A DNA stretch of 64,000 nt. Source: Clostridiaceae bacterium. Its GTDB lineage: Bacteria; Bacillota_I; Bacilli_A; Erysipelotrichales; Coprobacillaceae. Position 1 is the stretch's first letter; each line of letters begins with the position of its first letter. Positions 35,220 through 44,324 of this stretch are shown one piece after another. A program made the translations under genes and the position numbers. The notes beneath the pieces are model-generated. The model made no database searches. It was not told where the DNA came from and saw only the letters and a list, made by a program, of their open reading frames with translations. Where the stretch lies: NCBI GenBank assembly GCA_902363625.1, contig CABJAS010000010.1, positions 26,060 to 90,059 on the forward strand. The letters are read 5' to 3'.

Positions 35220-35792
35220 TTATACCAATCCGGCTAATCCGGCAAATGCACATGCCATAATCGCTGCAGTGATTAAGGCAATAGGCACACCTTTAAACCC
35301 TTCAGGAGTTGAAGCGATTTCCAATCTTTCACGGATTGTTGCAAAGATATAGATAACTAAAGCAAACCCAATAGAAACGGCAAATCCGGCTACTGTTGCT
35401 TCAATAAATGAATAACCATCTGTAATGTTATTCAAAGTTGTCCCTAATACAGCGCAGTTTGTTGTGATTAAAGGAAGATAAACCCCTAATGCTTTATATA
35501 AAGGCGGAGATACTTTCTTTAAGAACATTTCAACAAATTGCACTAATGAAGCGATAACTAAGATAAACGTAATTAAATCCATGTACTCAATATGGTATTT
35601 AACTAACACTTGGTAATATAAAACATGAGTGATCATAGAGGCAATAACGATAACGAATGTAACCGCAGCCCCCATTCCTAATGCACTGCTTGATTTTTTA
35701 GATACACCAAGCAATGGACACACTGCCAAGAACTTTGATAAAACAACGTTGTTGATCAGTGCCAATGAGATAAATAATGCGAATAATTCCAT
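35220..35792 (-). CDS. rnfA: Electron transport complex subunit RnfA
   Basis: A 190-residue integral membrane subunit with six predicted helices, one of the two pseudo-symmetric ion-channel subunits of the Rnf (ferredoxin:NAD) complex. Visible family motifs are NNVVLSKFLAVCPLLGVSKK, where the cysteine is the membrane 2Fe-2S ligand, and LPLITTNCAVLG with the second cysteine. RnfE has the matching set. The length is normal. It lies 4 bp after rnfE. Confidence 0.96.
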   Translation of the reverse strand: MELFALFISLALINNVVLSKFLAVCPLLGVSKKSSSALGMGAAVTFVIVIASMITHVLYYQVLVKYHIEYMDLITFILVIASLVQFVEMFLKKVSPPLYKALGVYLPLITTNCAVLGTTLNNITDGYSFIEATVAGFAVSIGFALVIYIFATIRERLEIASTPEGFKGVPIALITAAIMACAFAGLAGLV

Positions 35793-35795
35793 CTG

Positions 35796-36452
35796 TTATT
35801 TCACCTCTGCTTTCTTTTCTGTAGCTTTTTTAATGCGACGATTAGAAATACTGTTTATAACCCCGATTAAAGTTCCTAATGTTAAGAAAGCTCCCGCAGG
35901 CTGAGTAATCAAACCGATTGCATACTCTTTAAATAAACTGAATTGGAAAATTACCTGTGTTGAATCGAATGGATTTACTAATGATAAACCACCTGTTCCG
36001 ATTAATTCACGGAAGAAAGAAACCGCTAAGATGGCAAGCGTATATCCTACGCCCATTCCCAAGGCATCAATCAATGAATCCAAAACCGTATTTTTACTTG
36101 CAAATGATTCTGCACGTCCTAAGATAATGCAGTTAACAACGATCAATGGGATAAATACACCCAATGAATTATATAGAGAAATCATATAGGCATTCATTAA
36201 TAGCTGCACACATTTTACAAGTGTCGCAATAATAACGATATATACCGGTATACGAATTTCTGAAGGAATCACTTTTCTTAAAAGTGAGATAATCACGTTT
36301 GATAAAATCAACACGCATGTTACTGCTAATCCCATCCCAATCGCATTGGTTAAGGATGTTGTGATCGCTAAGGCAGAACACAAACCAAGCAATAAGACAA
36401 AGATTGGGTTTTCAACAGTGATTCCTTTTTTGAAAATATCAAATTTTTTCAT
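35796..36452 (-). CDS. rnfE: Electron transport complex subunit RnfE
   Basis: A 218-residue six-helix membrane subunit homologous to RnfA. It carries LLGLCSALAITTSLTNAIGMG and IPLIVVNCIILGRAESFASKN, whose cysteines are the membrane 2Fe-2S ligands shared with RnfA, and ends in a lysine-rich cytoplasmic tail. It follows rnfG by 14 bp with its own ribosome site. Confidence 0.96.
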   Translation of the reverse strand: MKKFDIFKKGITVENPIFVLLLGLCSALAITTSLTNAIGMGLAVTCVLILSNVIISLLRKVIPSEIRIPVYIVIIATLVKCVQLLMNAYMISLYNSLGVFIPLIVVNCIILGRAESFASKNTVLDSLIDALGMGVGYTLAILAVSFFRELIGTGGLSLVNPFDSTQVIFQFSLFKEYAIGLITQPAGAFLTLGTLIGVINSISNRRIKKATEKKAEVK

Positions 36453-36466
36453 CTGTCAACCCTCCC

Positions 36467-36964
36467 CTATTTAGAGCTGCTGAATAATTCAGCCGCTTCA
36501 TTAATACCATTCACAACCGCTTGTGAAGAAATTGTCGCTCCGGAAATCGTATCCACTTCATCATCAGCAGTTGCTTCTAAAACAGATGCTTTAAAGTCTT
36601 CTCCTGCGATTTGATCTCCGATTCCAGAAGTTTCACTTGAGTAGTTTAATACTTCATACCCTACAAATTGACCTTCTGTATCAATTCCCAAAAGGAATGA
36701 AATTCCGTCTGCACCATAACCTTTTACATCAATTTTATAAGCAGTTCCGGCATCACATGTATATTGTTTTTTAACGAATTCTCCACTGACATCTTTTTCA
36801 GTGAATTTTGCATTTTCAAAAATTTTAGTTAGATACTCTGTTTCTTTAGAAGAACCATTTTCGGCAATGATAGGTGCTGTCTGACTGTTTACAAAAGAAA
36901 GACATAACCCAGAAAGCGCACTAATGACCGCTAGAAAAACAGCTAATTTAATTGTTTTACCCAT
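36467..36964 (-). CDS. rnfG: Electron transport complex subunit RnfG
   Basis: A 165-residue protein with one N-terminal membrane helix (about 5-27) and an extracytoplasmic FMN_bind domain. Thr144 in DTISGATISSQAV is the expected covalent FMN site installed by ApbE. RnfG passes electrons between RnfD and the membrane Fe-S subunits. It lies 13 bp after rnfD. Confidence 0.95.
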   Translation of the reverse strand: MGKTIKLAVFLAVISALSGLCLSFVNSQTAPIIAENGSSKETEYLTKIFENAKFTEKDVSGEFVKKQYTCDAGTAYKIDVKGYGADGISFLLGIDTEGQFVGYEVLNYSSETSGIGDQIAGEDFKASVLEATADDEVDTISGATISSQAVVNGINEAAELFSSSK

Positions 36965-36977
36965 TGTCTAGTCCTCC

Positions 36978-39107
36978 CTAGTTACTTGCAGCGATTGCTT
37001 TTTTAACAGCTTCCATGATTCCGTTTGCTGTTTTTGTTGCACCTGTCGCTGTATCAATTCCATCCACATCTGAAACACTGAATGAACTATTCAAGACTAA
37101 ATCATAGAAATCTTGAGCTTTGCTGTTCAGTCCTTCTCCGTGAACCCCTCTGATCATATCGGCACCAAAGTCTGAAGTTTCACCATTGGCTTCCAATACT
37201 TTTACATATTCTACAGTATCTCCTGATACTTTTACTTCAATTTTCATTGGATTTGATGCTCCGGCATAACCGTTTGCACTAATCACATACGCTCCATCAG
37301 CATTTGGTGCTAAAACATCATTGACAATTGTCATTGCTGTCTTCATTGCATCCACAATACCTGTCGCTGTCATTGTTGCTCCTGTTGCAGTATCGATGCC
37401 ATCTACATCTCCGAAAGCAACTTGAGAATTCAATACTTTATCATAGAAGTCTTGTGCTTTACTGTTCAATCCTTCTCCATGCACACCTCTGATCATATCC
37501 GCACCAAAGTCTGAAGTTTCTCCGTTAGCTTCAATCACTTTAACACTTTCAAACATAGATGTTGCTTTATTAATAACGATTTCTAATTTCATCGGTGTTT
37601 TCTTTCCACCATATCCGTTAGCTGTTAAATTAAATGTATAAAGGTCTCCCTCTACTTTCGGTGCTGCTTCTAAAGCTCCCTTAATTGCATTCACTACTGC
37701 TTTTGCTGTATAAGTGGCTCCTGTTGCAGTATCGATACCATCTAATTCATCAGCAGAAACACTTCCGGCAATGACTTTATCATAGAATACTTTTGCATTG
37801 GCATTTAAGCTTTCACCAACACCGCTTGTCAACAGGTCAGCACCCCAGCCAGCAGTTTCACCTTTGTATTTAACCGGTGTTACTCCCAGACTCTTATCTC
37901 CAGAAATAGTTACAGCCAATTTAACCGGCGCACCATCTCCGCCGAAACCTTTCACCTGCATGATATAAGCTCCGTCTTTATATTCCAAGAATAAGTAATC
38001 CGGAATTGGATCAGGTACTTTTACAGGTTTTTCTTCAACCGGTTTAAGAGTTGTACTGATTCCGCCTACTGTTCCAGCTGAAACTAAGAAACATACGGCA
38101 ATAACGATAATTTGTTTTAATGTTTTCTGATTTGTACGTCCTGTTGTCAGGTTATCAATTAAAGGTGTCAACATGTTCATAATTAAAATTGAGAACAATA
38201 CCCCTTCAGGATAATTGGCTTTTAAACGAATAATCATCGTAATAGCCCCTAAGAAGATTCCATAAATAATCTTTCCAAGCGGACTGGTCGGAGAAGTTAC
38301 CGGATCGGTTGCCATGAAGACAGCTCCGAAGGCTACCCCACCGATCGCGATATGTGTCAGCGCATTTGTAATTGGATCAATACCACATACTAAACCGCTG
38401 ATAAACGCTAAAATCAATGTTGTTCCTAAATAAGCTAAAGGAATGCGGGCATCGATGACTTTACGCCAAATTAAGAATACCCCTAGAATTAAGATCAATA
38501 CAGTGCAGGCTTCCCCCAACGCTGCTTGATAGTTTCCTAAAAATAAATCCGCTAAACCAAGAGAACTAGCGCCTAGCCAATGCGTTGCTTTTAAAGCCGC
38601 AGTTGGTGTCGCACCAGTCATAGCATCAGCCGCTCCCGGTAAATAAGATAATAATTGTGAACTAAATGATAAATGAACAAATACACGTCCTACTAAAGCA
38701 GGGTTAAAAATGTTTTGCCCAAATCCACCAAAAATCGCTTTTCCAAAGAAAATAGCGATAAATGATCCTACCCCAACCACATATAATGGTGTTCCGATAG
38801 GTAATGTAAGGGCAAAAATCAGCCCCGTTGCCAAAGGTGATAAAACAGCATTTAAATACTTATTATCTCCGGCATCATTGCGTTTGAATAGTTTTCCGCA
38901 TAACAAGTCTGTCACAAAAGCAACAACTCCAGCTACTACATAAATCAATAAGGCTTGGATTCCGTAATCAGAACCATATTTAATAAAATTGAACCCTACT
39001 GAATAAGCAGCTAAAACAATCACGGCGATCATCAGATTTTGCATGATGTTGATCGTTGAAAGCTTTTGACGATAGTTAGGCGATGTTCTTTTTAAAGTTA
39101 TCTTCAT
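36978..39107 (-). CDS. rnfD: RnfD fused to three C-terminal FMN-binding domains
   Basis: A 709-residue protein. Residues about 1-350 are RnfD, with about nine or ten membrane helices and its own FMN site (Thr167 in DAMTGATPTA). About 370-709 hold three FMN_bind domains of about 113 residues, each with DGIDTATGAT (Thr465, Thr578, Thr691). Normal RnfD has about 320-350 residues and no such tail. Domains 2 and 3 share a block of over 30 identical residues, yet the DNA differs at many synonymous sites, so the copies are kept similar by selection rather than by very recent duplication. The tail should form a chain of flavins outside the membrane. Confidence 0.93.
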   Translation of the reverse strand: MKITLKRTSPNYRQKLSTINIMQNLMIAVIVLAAYSVGFNFIKYGSDYGIQALLIYVVAGVVAFVTDLLCGKLFKRNDAGDNKYLNAVLSPLATGLIFALTLPIGTPLYVVGVGSFIAIFFGKAIFGGFGQNIFNPALVGRVFVHLSFSSQLLSYLPGAADAMTGATPTAALKATHWLGASSLGLADLFLGNYQAALGEACTVLILILGVFLIWRKVIDARIPLAYLGTTLILAFISGLVCGIDPITNALTHIAIGGVAFGAVFMATDPVTSPTSPLGKIIYGIFLGAITMIIRLKANYPEGVLFSILIMNMLTPLIDNLTTGRTNQKTLKQIIVIAVCFLVSAGTVGGISTTLKPVEEKPVKVPDPIPDYLFLEYKDGAYIMQVKGFGGDGAPVKLAVTISGDKSLGVTPVKYKGETAGWGADLLTSGVGESLNANAKVFYDKVIAGSVSADELDGIDTATGATYTAKAVVNAIKGALEAAPKVEGDLYTFNLTANGYGGKKTPMKLEIVINKATSMFESVKVIEANGETSDFGADMIRGVHGEGLNSKAQDFYDKVLNSQVAFGDVDGIDTATGATMTATGIVDAMKTAMTIVNDVLAPNADGAYVISANGYAGASNPMKIEVKVSGDTVEYVKVLEANGETSDFGADMIRGVHGEGLNSKAQDFYDLVLNSSFSVSDVDGIDTATGATKTANGIMEAVKKAIAASN

Positions 39108-39119
39108 TAAAGCTCCCCC

Positions 39120-40424
39120 TTACTTCTTCTTCATATTTGCAAGTTGCAGACGACGTTTTGCTTTTGCAACAAAATCCGACACTTCAATCTTAGAAGGACA
39201 GATGTAAGAACACATTCCGCAGCTTACACAACGGTCAGCTTCTAATTTTTTCACCATATCCACATTCGCAGCTTTTTCAGCTTGAATGATCTTAACCGGC
39301 TGTAAATTAGCTGGACAGTGATCTGTACACATACCACATTTCAAACATGGAAGCGGTACTGTATCTTCTCTTACTAAAACTGTCAGTGCATTCATATACG
39401 GTGCAATAACAAATGTATCATTCATCAATGAATTCCCCATCATTGGTCCACCGTTTAAAATGACACCATCTACTTCTTCATCGATGTATCCGCCAATGAA
39501 GGCAATAATTTCATTAGCTGGCGTCCCTACTGCTACTTTTACGTTTGTAGGTTCTTTTACACCGTTTCCCGAAACGGTAACAATACGTTCTGTAATGGTT
39601 TTTCCTTCGCGAATTCCTTTTGAAAGGCTGATCGCTGTTGTTGAATTGTTTACCACTACTCCTACTTCACAAGGAAGCTGATCGTATTCTTTTTTCAATA
39701 CCTGTTTAACTAAAGTTCTTTCCCATCCCATTGGATACTTATCAGGAACTTCCACACAAGTAATATTGGCATGTTTTTCACATTCCCCTTTTAATAGACT
39801 GAATAATTCAGGTTTGTGCTCTTTGATTGCGATAATCGCATTTTTGGCTCCCGCTGCCTTAATCAAGAATTCAGTACCATCAAATAATGCTTCCACATTA
39901 TCTTGCATTTCCATATGATCTGCGGTAATGAATGGTTCACACTCCACACCGTTGATCAATACTGTTTCTAATAATTCTGGCTTTGAATATTTGATGTACG
40001 TTGGGAAGCCTGAGCCTCCTAATCCTACTAAACCAAGTTCTTTGATTGCTTCCAACACATCACTTTGGCTCATATCATCAGGGTTGCTGATATCAATTGC
40101 TTTTACTGATGTATATTGCCCATCGTTTTCAATTGCGACATGGTTCTGCATTCTACCGCTGATATGCATTCTTTTTTCAATCGCTTTTACGGTTCCCGAA
40201 ACTGAAGCGTAAACCGGAACATACATATCTTTACGTGTAGCTAATTTAGTCCCAATGTCAACATGGTCACCGGGTTGTACATGTACGTCAAAGGCTGTTG
40301 ATGTTCCACTTACCAATGGAATATAAACAATTGCCGGCGCATCCATTGATTTGACAGGTTTATCTTTTGTCAATCCTTTTTGGCCGTCTAAATGTACTTT
40401 CCCAATTCCAGACAAAATTGCCAT
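39120..40424 (-). CDS. rnfC: Electron transport complex subunit RnfC
   Basis: A 434-residue peripheral subunit that takes or gives electrons to NAD(H). It has an N-terminal barrel-like part, an NADH/FMN-binding segment (GLGGSGFPTYIKYSK, INGVECEPFI), a SLBB-like domain (about 260-330; GTPANEIIAFIGGYIDEEVDGVILNGGPMMG) and two 4Fe-4S ferredoxin motifs (CLKCGMCTDHCP and CVSCGMCSYICP). The length is normal. First gene of the operon, with a strong promoter upstream. Confidence 0.96.
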   Translation of the reverse strand: MAILSGIGKVHLDGQKGLTKDKPVKSMDAPAIVYIPLVSGTSTAFDVHVQPGDHVDIGTKLATRKDMYVPVYASVSGTVKAIEKRMHISGRMQNHVAIENDGQYTSVKAIDISNPDDMSQSDVLEAIKELGLVGLGGSGFPTYIKYSKPELLETVLINGVECEPFITADHMEMQDNVEALFDGTEFLIKAAGAKNAIIAIKEHKPELFSLLKGECEKHANITCVEVPDKYPMGWERTLVKQVLKKEYDQLPCEVGVVVNNSTTAISLSKGIREGKTITERIVTVSGNGVKEPTNVKVAVGTPANEIIAFIGGYIDEEVDGVILNGGPMMGNSLMNDTFVIAPYMNALTVLVREDTVPLPCLKCGMCTDHCPANLQPVKIIQAEKAANVDMVKKLEADRCVSCGMCSYICPSKIEVSDFVAKAKRRLQLANMKKK

Positions 40425-40461
40425 AACATTTCCTCCATCTCTTTATAAATCATTCACCTTG

Positions 40462-40489
40462 ATTATACCATTTTGCCCCCTTGTTGCAA
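40462..40489 (-). promoter_or_regulatory. Sigma-A promoter of the rnf operon
   Basis: Minus strand TTGCAA (40489-40484), 16-bp spacer with a GGGGG tract, TATAAT (40467-40462), about 38 bp upstream of rnfC. Confidence 0.75.
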
Positions 40490-40567
40490 AGAAAAAAAAG
40501 TAAGAAGTATGCATTATAATAAATTATTTGTATTAATCGAAGTACAATCCGTTTTATTAAGCAAGAA

Positions 40568-40598
40568 AACAAAAAAACTAAGAATTTTTCTTAGTTTT
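40568..40598 (-). terminator. Terminator of the NusG-II gene
   Basis: AAACTAAGAA / TTCTTAGTTT 10-bp stem, 3-nt loop, seven T residues on the minus strand. It separates the NusG-II operon from rnf. Confidence 0.85.
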
Positions 40599-40941
40599 TG
40601 GCATCTTGTCGAATAAAAACATCATTTGGCACACATAAAATCGTGGTCGTACTTCCCTTTGCTACCCATCCTACTCGCTCACAATCATGATTCGGACATT
40701 CGACTTCGTAAACGCGATATTTTCCGTCTTTCACTTCAATATGCATCTTTCCGTAATCCCCGGTAAGTTCATATGTAGCATCTTCATCAATTTTAAATTC
40801 CATCACCAATTCGTTATTGTGATAAACAAATGCTTTTTCAATCTGATCAGCTCGTCCATGGATAAACCATTGATACCCAATAAATAAGACAACGGATACT
40901 AAAAGTAAAGCAACAATGAATTTTAAATCTTTTTTGGTCAT
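40591..40941 (-). CDS. NusG domain II-containing membrane-anchored protein (EetA-like)
   Basis: A 116-residue protein with one N-terminal membrane helix (about 8-26) and an extracytoplasmic NusG domain II fold ending EVECPNHDCERVGWVAKGSTTTILCVPNDVFIR; the CPNHDC...C cysteines are typical of this family. It is not the transcription factor NusG. The Listeria electron-transfer protein EetA is of this type, and such genes often accompany FMN-binding and Gx genes. The start codon overlaps the stop of the RlmD-like gene (ATGA), so the two are translationally coupled. It lies just upstream of rnf. Confidence 0.85.
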   Translation of the reverse strand: MTKKDLKFIVALLLVSVVLFIGYQWFIHGRADQIEKAFVYHNNELVMEFKIDEDATYELTGDYGKMHIEVKDGKYRVYEVECPNHDCERVGWVAKGSTTTILCVPNDVFIRQDAKN

Positions 40942-42260
40942 TTCTTCAGCCTCAATTTAGCAATAACCAAGACATTTTGACTATGTGGCAGCATATCGAT
41001 CGGAACAATCGATTCTACTTGATAATTATTCTCTAAATCCGATACATCTTTAGCAAAAGAAGATGGAGAAGATGACAGGTAGATCAACTCTTTGATTTTT
41101 CCTTTGATCAAACTTTCTTTAATCGTCTTACGCATTCCCAATTTGTTGCTGTGAACAATAAAGGCATCGAACTTCTTATTTTTAGTTAACTGTTTTGTCA
41201 GCTCTTCCAGCTTTCCGCTTTCATAGCTGCAGTTTTCCTTCTTTAAAAATTTAGCGTTTAATTTAGCGTCTTCAATATTAACACGATCAAAATCAATCCC
41301 TTTAATTTCGATTGAATCATCTAAATTCATACCTAACCATCCCATTGAACAGTTGATTTCCAATAATGACTTCACTTCTTTTGATAACAAAGATTTAACT
41401 GTCTCAATGACCGTTGGCACCATTGAAGTGTTAATCGGATATTCAGATTTTGGAGAAATGATGAATTTCTTTCCTTCTAATGTGAATTCCTGACGTGTTG
41501 CTCCTGACACTTTTTCATAATGACCATGACTGAATTCCTGTCCTTTATTGGTATTGATCGTGTAATAGATTGAATGGACATAATCCAGCTTTTCTATTGC
41601 TTCAATCAGTTTATTATCTAAACGATCACGCCCGGTAACAAAAACTAACTGTGCTTTTTCTTCAAAAACACGTACCGTTAAAAAGCGCAGTCCTGTTCTT
41701 GTTTCTTCACTGTAAGAACGTACCTTGGTTTCTTCAAAGATCGTTTCTAAATCATTTAAGCAACGATTGATCAATGGATTTTGTACTCCGCAGCGATTCA
41801 TGATCGTTAAATATTTTGTCTCTCTTTGATAAATCCCAAAAGTTACTTTTTGATTAAAACGAACAATCGGCAAATGAACACAATCACGATATCCTTCTTG
41901 TTTTACTGATGGCAGACATCTTCTAAAATCAATGCGGCGTAAATCTAAATTCGTATAGTGACGTAAACTGTCACGAATAATATCTTTTTTGAAATATAAC
42001 TGCTGATCATATGACATGTGCATGATCGGACATCCTAAACAATGATTTTGCTGAAAACAAGGTGCCTGAACACGATGCTCTGATTTTTTCAATACTTTGA
42101 TTAATTTCGCTTCTTTAAATGAACGCGTATCATTGGTAACTTCAACACTGACTTCTTCTTGCGGCAAGGCCCCTTTAACAAAAGTAATCTTACGGTTAAT
42201 ATATCCGATTCCCTCTCCGTTAATGCCTAACTTCTTAATTTCTAAATTTGTTTCTTTCAT
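40938..42260 (-). CDS. Degenerate RlmD/TrmA-family methyltransferase-like protein
   Basis: A 440-residue protein with a TRAM domain (about 1-58), a 4Fe-4S site with Cys68, Cys74, Cys77 and Cys157 in RlmD spacing, and a Rossmann-like C-terminal part. Catalytic motifs are lost: the SAM loop is EINCSMGWLG, the DPPR motif is VHSNKLG, the nucleophile motif SCNP is SSSP (Ser397 at the cysteine position), and the final PHTxHVE is PHSQNVL. It is unlikely to methylate 23S rRNA uridine by the standard mechanism. The frame is open to 42305, but AGAGGAAA precedes the ATG at 42260. It is coupled to the NusG-II gene. Confidence 0.82.
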   Translation of the reverse strand: MKETNLEIKKLGINGEGIGYINRKITFVKGALPQEEVSVEVTNDTRSFKEAKLIKVLKKSEHRVQAPCFQQNHCLGCPIMHMSYDQQLYFKKDIIRDSLRHYTNLDLRRIDFRRCLPSVKQEGYRDCVHLPIVRFNQKVTFGIYQRETKYLTIMNRCGVQNPLINRCLNDLETIFEETKVRSYSEETRTGLRFLTVRVFEEKAQLVFVTGRDRLDNKLIEAIEKLDYVHSIYYTINTNKGQEFSHGHYEKVSGATRQEFTLEGKKFIISPKSEYPINTSMVPTVIETVKSLLSKEVKSLLEINCSMGWLGMNLDDSIEIKGIDFDRVNIEDAKLNAKFLKKENCSYESGKLEELTKQLTKNKKFDAFIVHSNKLGMRKTIKESLIKGKIKELIYLSSSPSSFAKDVSDLENNYQVESIVPIDMLPHSQNVLVIAKLRLKK

Positions 42261-42279
42261 TCTTTTTTCCTCTTTCATT

Positions 42280-43041
42280 CTACATAATATATTGATCCAA
42301 AGCATTTACTGCAAAACCGATATAGATCGCTTTCGCAAAAAAATCAAACATCAATAACAACACTGCCACACTCGCAAACGGTCCGTAAATCGTTGTGTAA
42401 TTGGCAAATCTTAAGTATATACTAAATCCAAAAATAATCAATATAAATAATACTGAGGTGACTAGTGCTCCCTTATAAATTTCTTTTAAGGTTAATGGAA
42501 TCGATGGGACGACTTTAAACATGATCAGCATAATAATTAAAACAAAGAAGAAGCCGCCGCCAAATTGAATCAGACTCCAAATGGGTCCTAAATTAAGAAA
42601 GTTTAATATAAAAGGAACAATTGTCATCAACACCATTAATCCTAAAATCAGAATCACTAGCAGCAAGGTATTTAAGGCCGCTGTAAAACGTGCCGGCATA
42701 TAGGGCTTAGGATCTACTTTATACATATAATCGACTGTTCTTGTTACCCGATAGATTCCCTTGGAACAGACGTAAAGACAGATCAGTAAGGTAATAATGG
42801 AATAGTAAGATACACTTCTGGAAGTCAATAGTTCAATAACGCTGTTAGCAATATTTTCATTAAAAACCGTTTTTATTACCGACGTATCTTTTGCCAGATC
42901 AAAATGCAGCATCTGGGCAAAGCTTGCCAGCAACGTCGCTGCCGGAATTAATGATAAGATGAAATAATAAGCCAAACTGGTTGTATCCTCGGTTGAGACA
43001 TGGCGTACATAAAAATCATACATTCGTCTTAGCTTGTTCAT
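42280..43041 (-). CDS. YihY/BrkB family inner-membrane protein
   Basis: A 253-residue protein with about six membrane helices. The family signature appears in DTTSLAYYFILSLIPAATLLASF, ICLYVCSKGIYRVTRTVDYMY and LIMFKVVPSIPLTLKEIYKGALV. Once named ribonuclease BN, the family is now regarded as a transporter-like protein of unknown substrate. It starts the operon with the RlmD-like and NusG-II genes. Confidence 0.88.
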   Translation of the reverse strand: MNKLRRMYDFYVRHVSTEDTTSLAYYFILSLIPAATLLASFAQMLHFDLAKDTSVIKTVFNENIANSVIELLTSRSVSYYSIITLLICLYVCSKGIYRVTRTVDYMYKVDPKPYMPARFTAALNTLLLVILILGLMVLMTIVPFILNFLNLGPIWSLIQFGGGFFFVLIIMLIMFKVVPSIPLTLKEIYKGALVTSVLFILIIFGFSIYLRFANYTTIYGPFASVAVLLLMFDFFAKAIYIGFAVNALDQYIM

Positions 43042-43102
43042 AGTTTCACCTCTTATTCTTTATTATATATGAAATAATTTGAAAATGATACAAATTACAA
43101 TC

Positions 43103-43128
43103 ATAAAAAAATCTCCGAATCGGAGATT
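43103..43128 (-). terminator. Terminator of thiI
   Basis: AATCTCCG / CGGAGATT stem with a 3-nt loop and seven T residues on the minus strand. Confidence 0.85.
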
Positions 43129-44320
43129 AAAACAGATCTTCTTCATTTTTAGGATGTGCGCAAATCAATAAAGATTCCGTATTTTCTACACATTCTTTAA
43201 CTAAGCTTTCGTAATCAAAGTTTTCTTCATAACTAAGTACACGATGAAGTCTTGGCTTAGTTGCCGGATTTTTAGGTGTAAAAATCGTACAGCAATCTTC
43301 ATAAGGCTCGATTGAAATATCATAAGTATCAATCTTTTGAGCAATATCAATAATTTCTAATTTATCCATGCAGACAACCGGACGAATGATCGGCATATTC
43401 GTTACCTCATTAATGACACTCATACTTTCTAAAGTCTGCGAAGCGACCTGACCGATGCTTTCACCATTGGCTAAAACTAAACAATGATTTTTTTCGGCAA
43501 TAGCACATGCTACACGGTACATCATACGGCGCATGCACGTCATCGCATAAGATTCATCGCAATGTTCATAGATCGCTAATTGAAGATCTGTAAACGGAAC
43601 GATATGCACTTTTATTTTATCTGTATAAGCAGTTAGTTTTTGAACTAGACGCAACACTTTGTCACGAGCACGATCACTCGTATAAGGCGGTGATGAGAAA
43701 TGGATGCATTCAATCATCACTCCTCTTTTTAAAGTCAGATAACCTGCGACCGGTGAATCAATCCCGCCAGAAAGCATTAATAAGGCTTTGCCACCGACGC
43801 CAACCGGATACCCGCCGGCTCCTTTGACCACATCATTCATGATATAGGTGTATTCTTTACGTAATTCTACTTTTACTAAGATTTGCGGATGATGCACATC
43901 TACTTTAAGATCCTTCGTGGTATGATTAAAAACATGTCCTGCCATAACCCGGTTTATTTCCTGAGAGCTAAGCGGAAACTCTTTATCATTTCTTTTCGTA
44001 TCAATCTTAAATGTTGTACCATCACAATTTTCTACGATGTATTCAACAGCTTTCTTTATTTCTTCAAGCTCACTGTTCACTTTGATTGCCAATGAAAAAG
44101 AGTGAATACCAAACACCTTTTTCAATTTTTCTACAACGGCCTCCTGATCTTCATCATGAAGCAGGATATATAAGCGATCGTAAGTTCTCTGATATTCCAA
44201 GCTGCTAAACTCAGCTAAAGCCGCTTTAACATTCTGAACTAATTTTCCAATAAAGAGCTTACGGTTCTTTCCTTTTGTTGTGAGTTCACCAAAGCGAACT
44301 AAGATATGGTCATACTGCAT
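43127..44320 (-). CDS. thiI: tRNA 4-thiouridine synthase ThiI
   Basis: Adenylates uridine-8 of tRNA for sulfur transfer and can supply sulfur for thiamin. The 397-residue protein has an NFLD/THUMP N-terminal part (about 1-165), the PP-loop SGGIDSPVAGYL (about 185-196), and PEDCCTIF-like ending YEDCCTIFTPKNPATKP. It has no rhodanese domain, as in other Firmicutes ThiI that take sulfur directly from the neighbouring cysteine desulfurase. It lies 4 bp after that gene. Confidence 0.96.
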   Translation of the reverse strand: MQYDHILVRFGELTTKGKNRKLFIGKLVQNVKAALAEFSSLEYQRTYDRLYILLHDEDQEAVVEKLKKVFGIHSFSLAIKVNSELEEIKKAVEYIVENCDGTTFKIDTKRNDKEFPLSSQEINRVMAGHVFNHTTKDLKVDVHHPQILVKVELRKEYTYIMNDVVKGAGGYPVGVGGKALLMLSGGIDSPVAGYLTLKRGVMIECIHFSSPPYTSDRARDKVLRLVQKLTAYTDKIKVHIVPFTDLQLAIYEHCDESYAMTCMRRMMYRVACAIAEKNHCLVLANGESIGQVASQTLESMSVINEVTNMPIIRPVVCMDKLEIIDIAQKIDTYDISIEPYEDCCTIFTPKNPATKPRLHRVLSYEENFDYESLVKECVENTESLLICAHPKNEEDLF

Positions 44321-44324
44321 TCTT

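Noticed and set aside
40591..40941. Transcription elongation factor NusG
   Set aside because: Only the domain II fold is present, with a membrane anchor and no NGN domain; it is the NusG-II membrane family.
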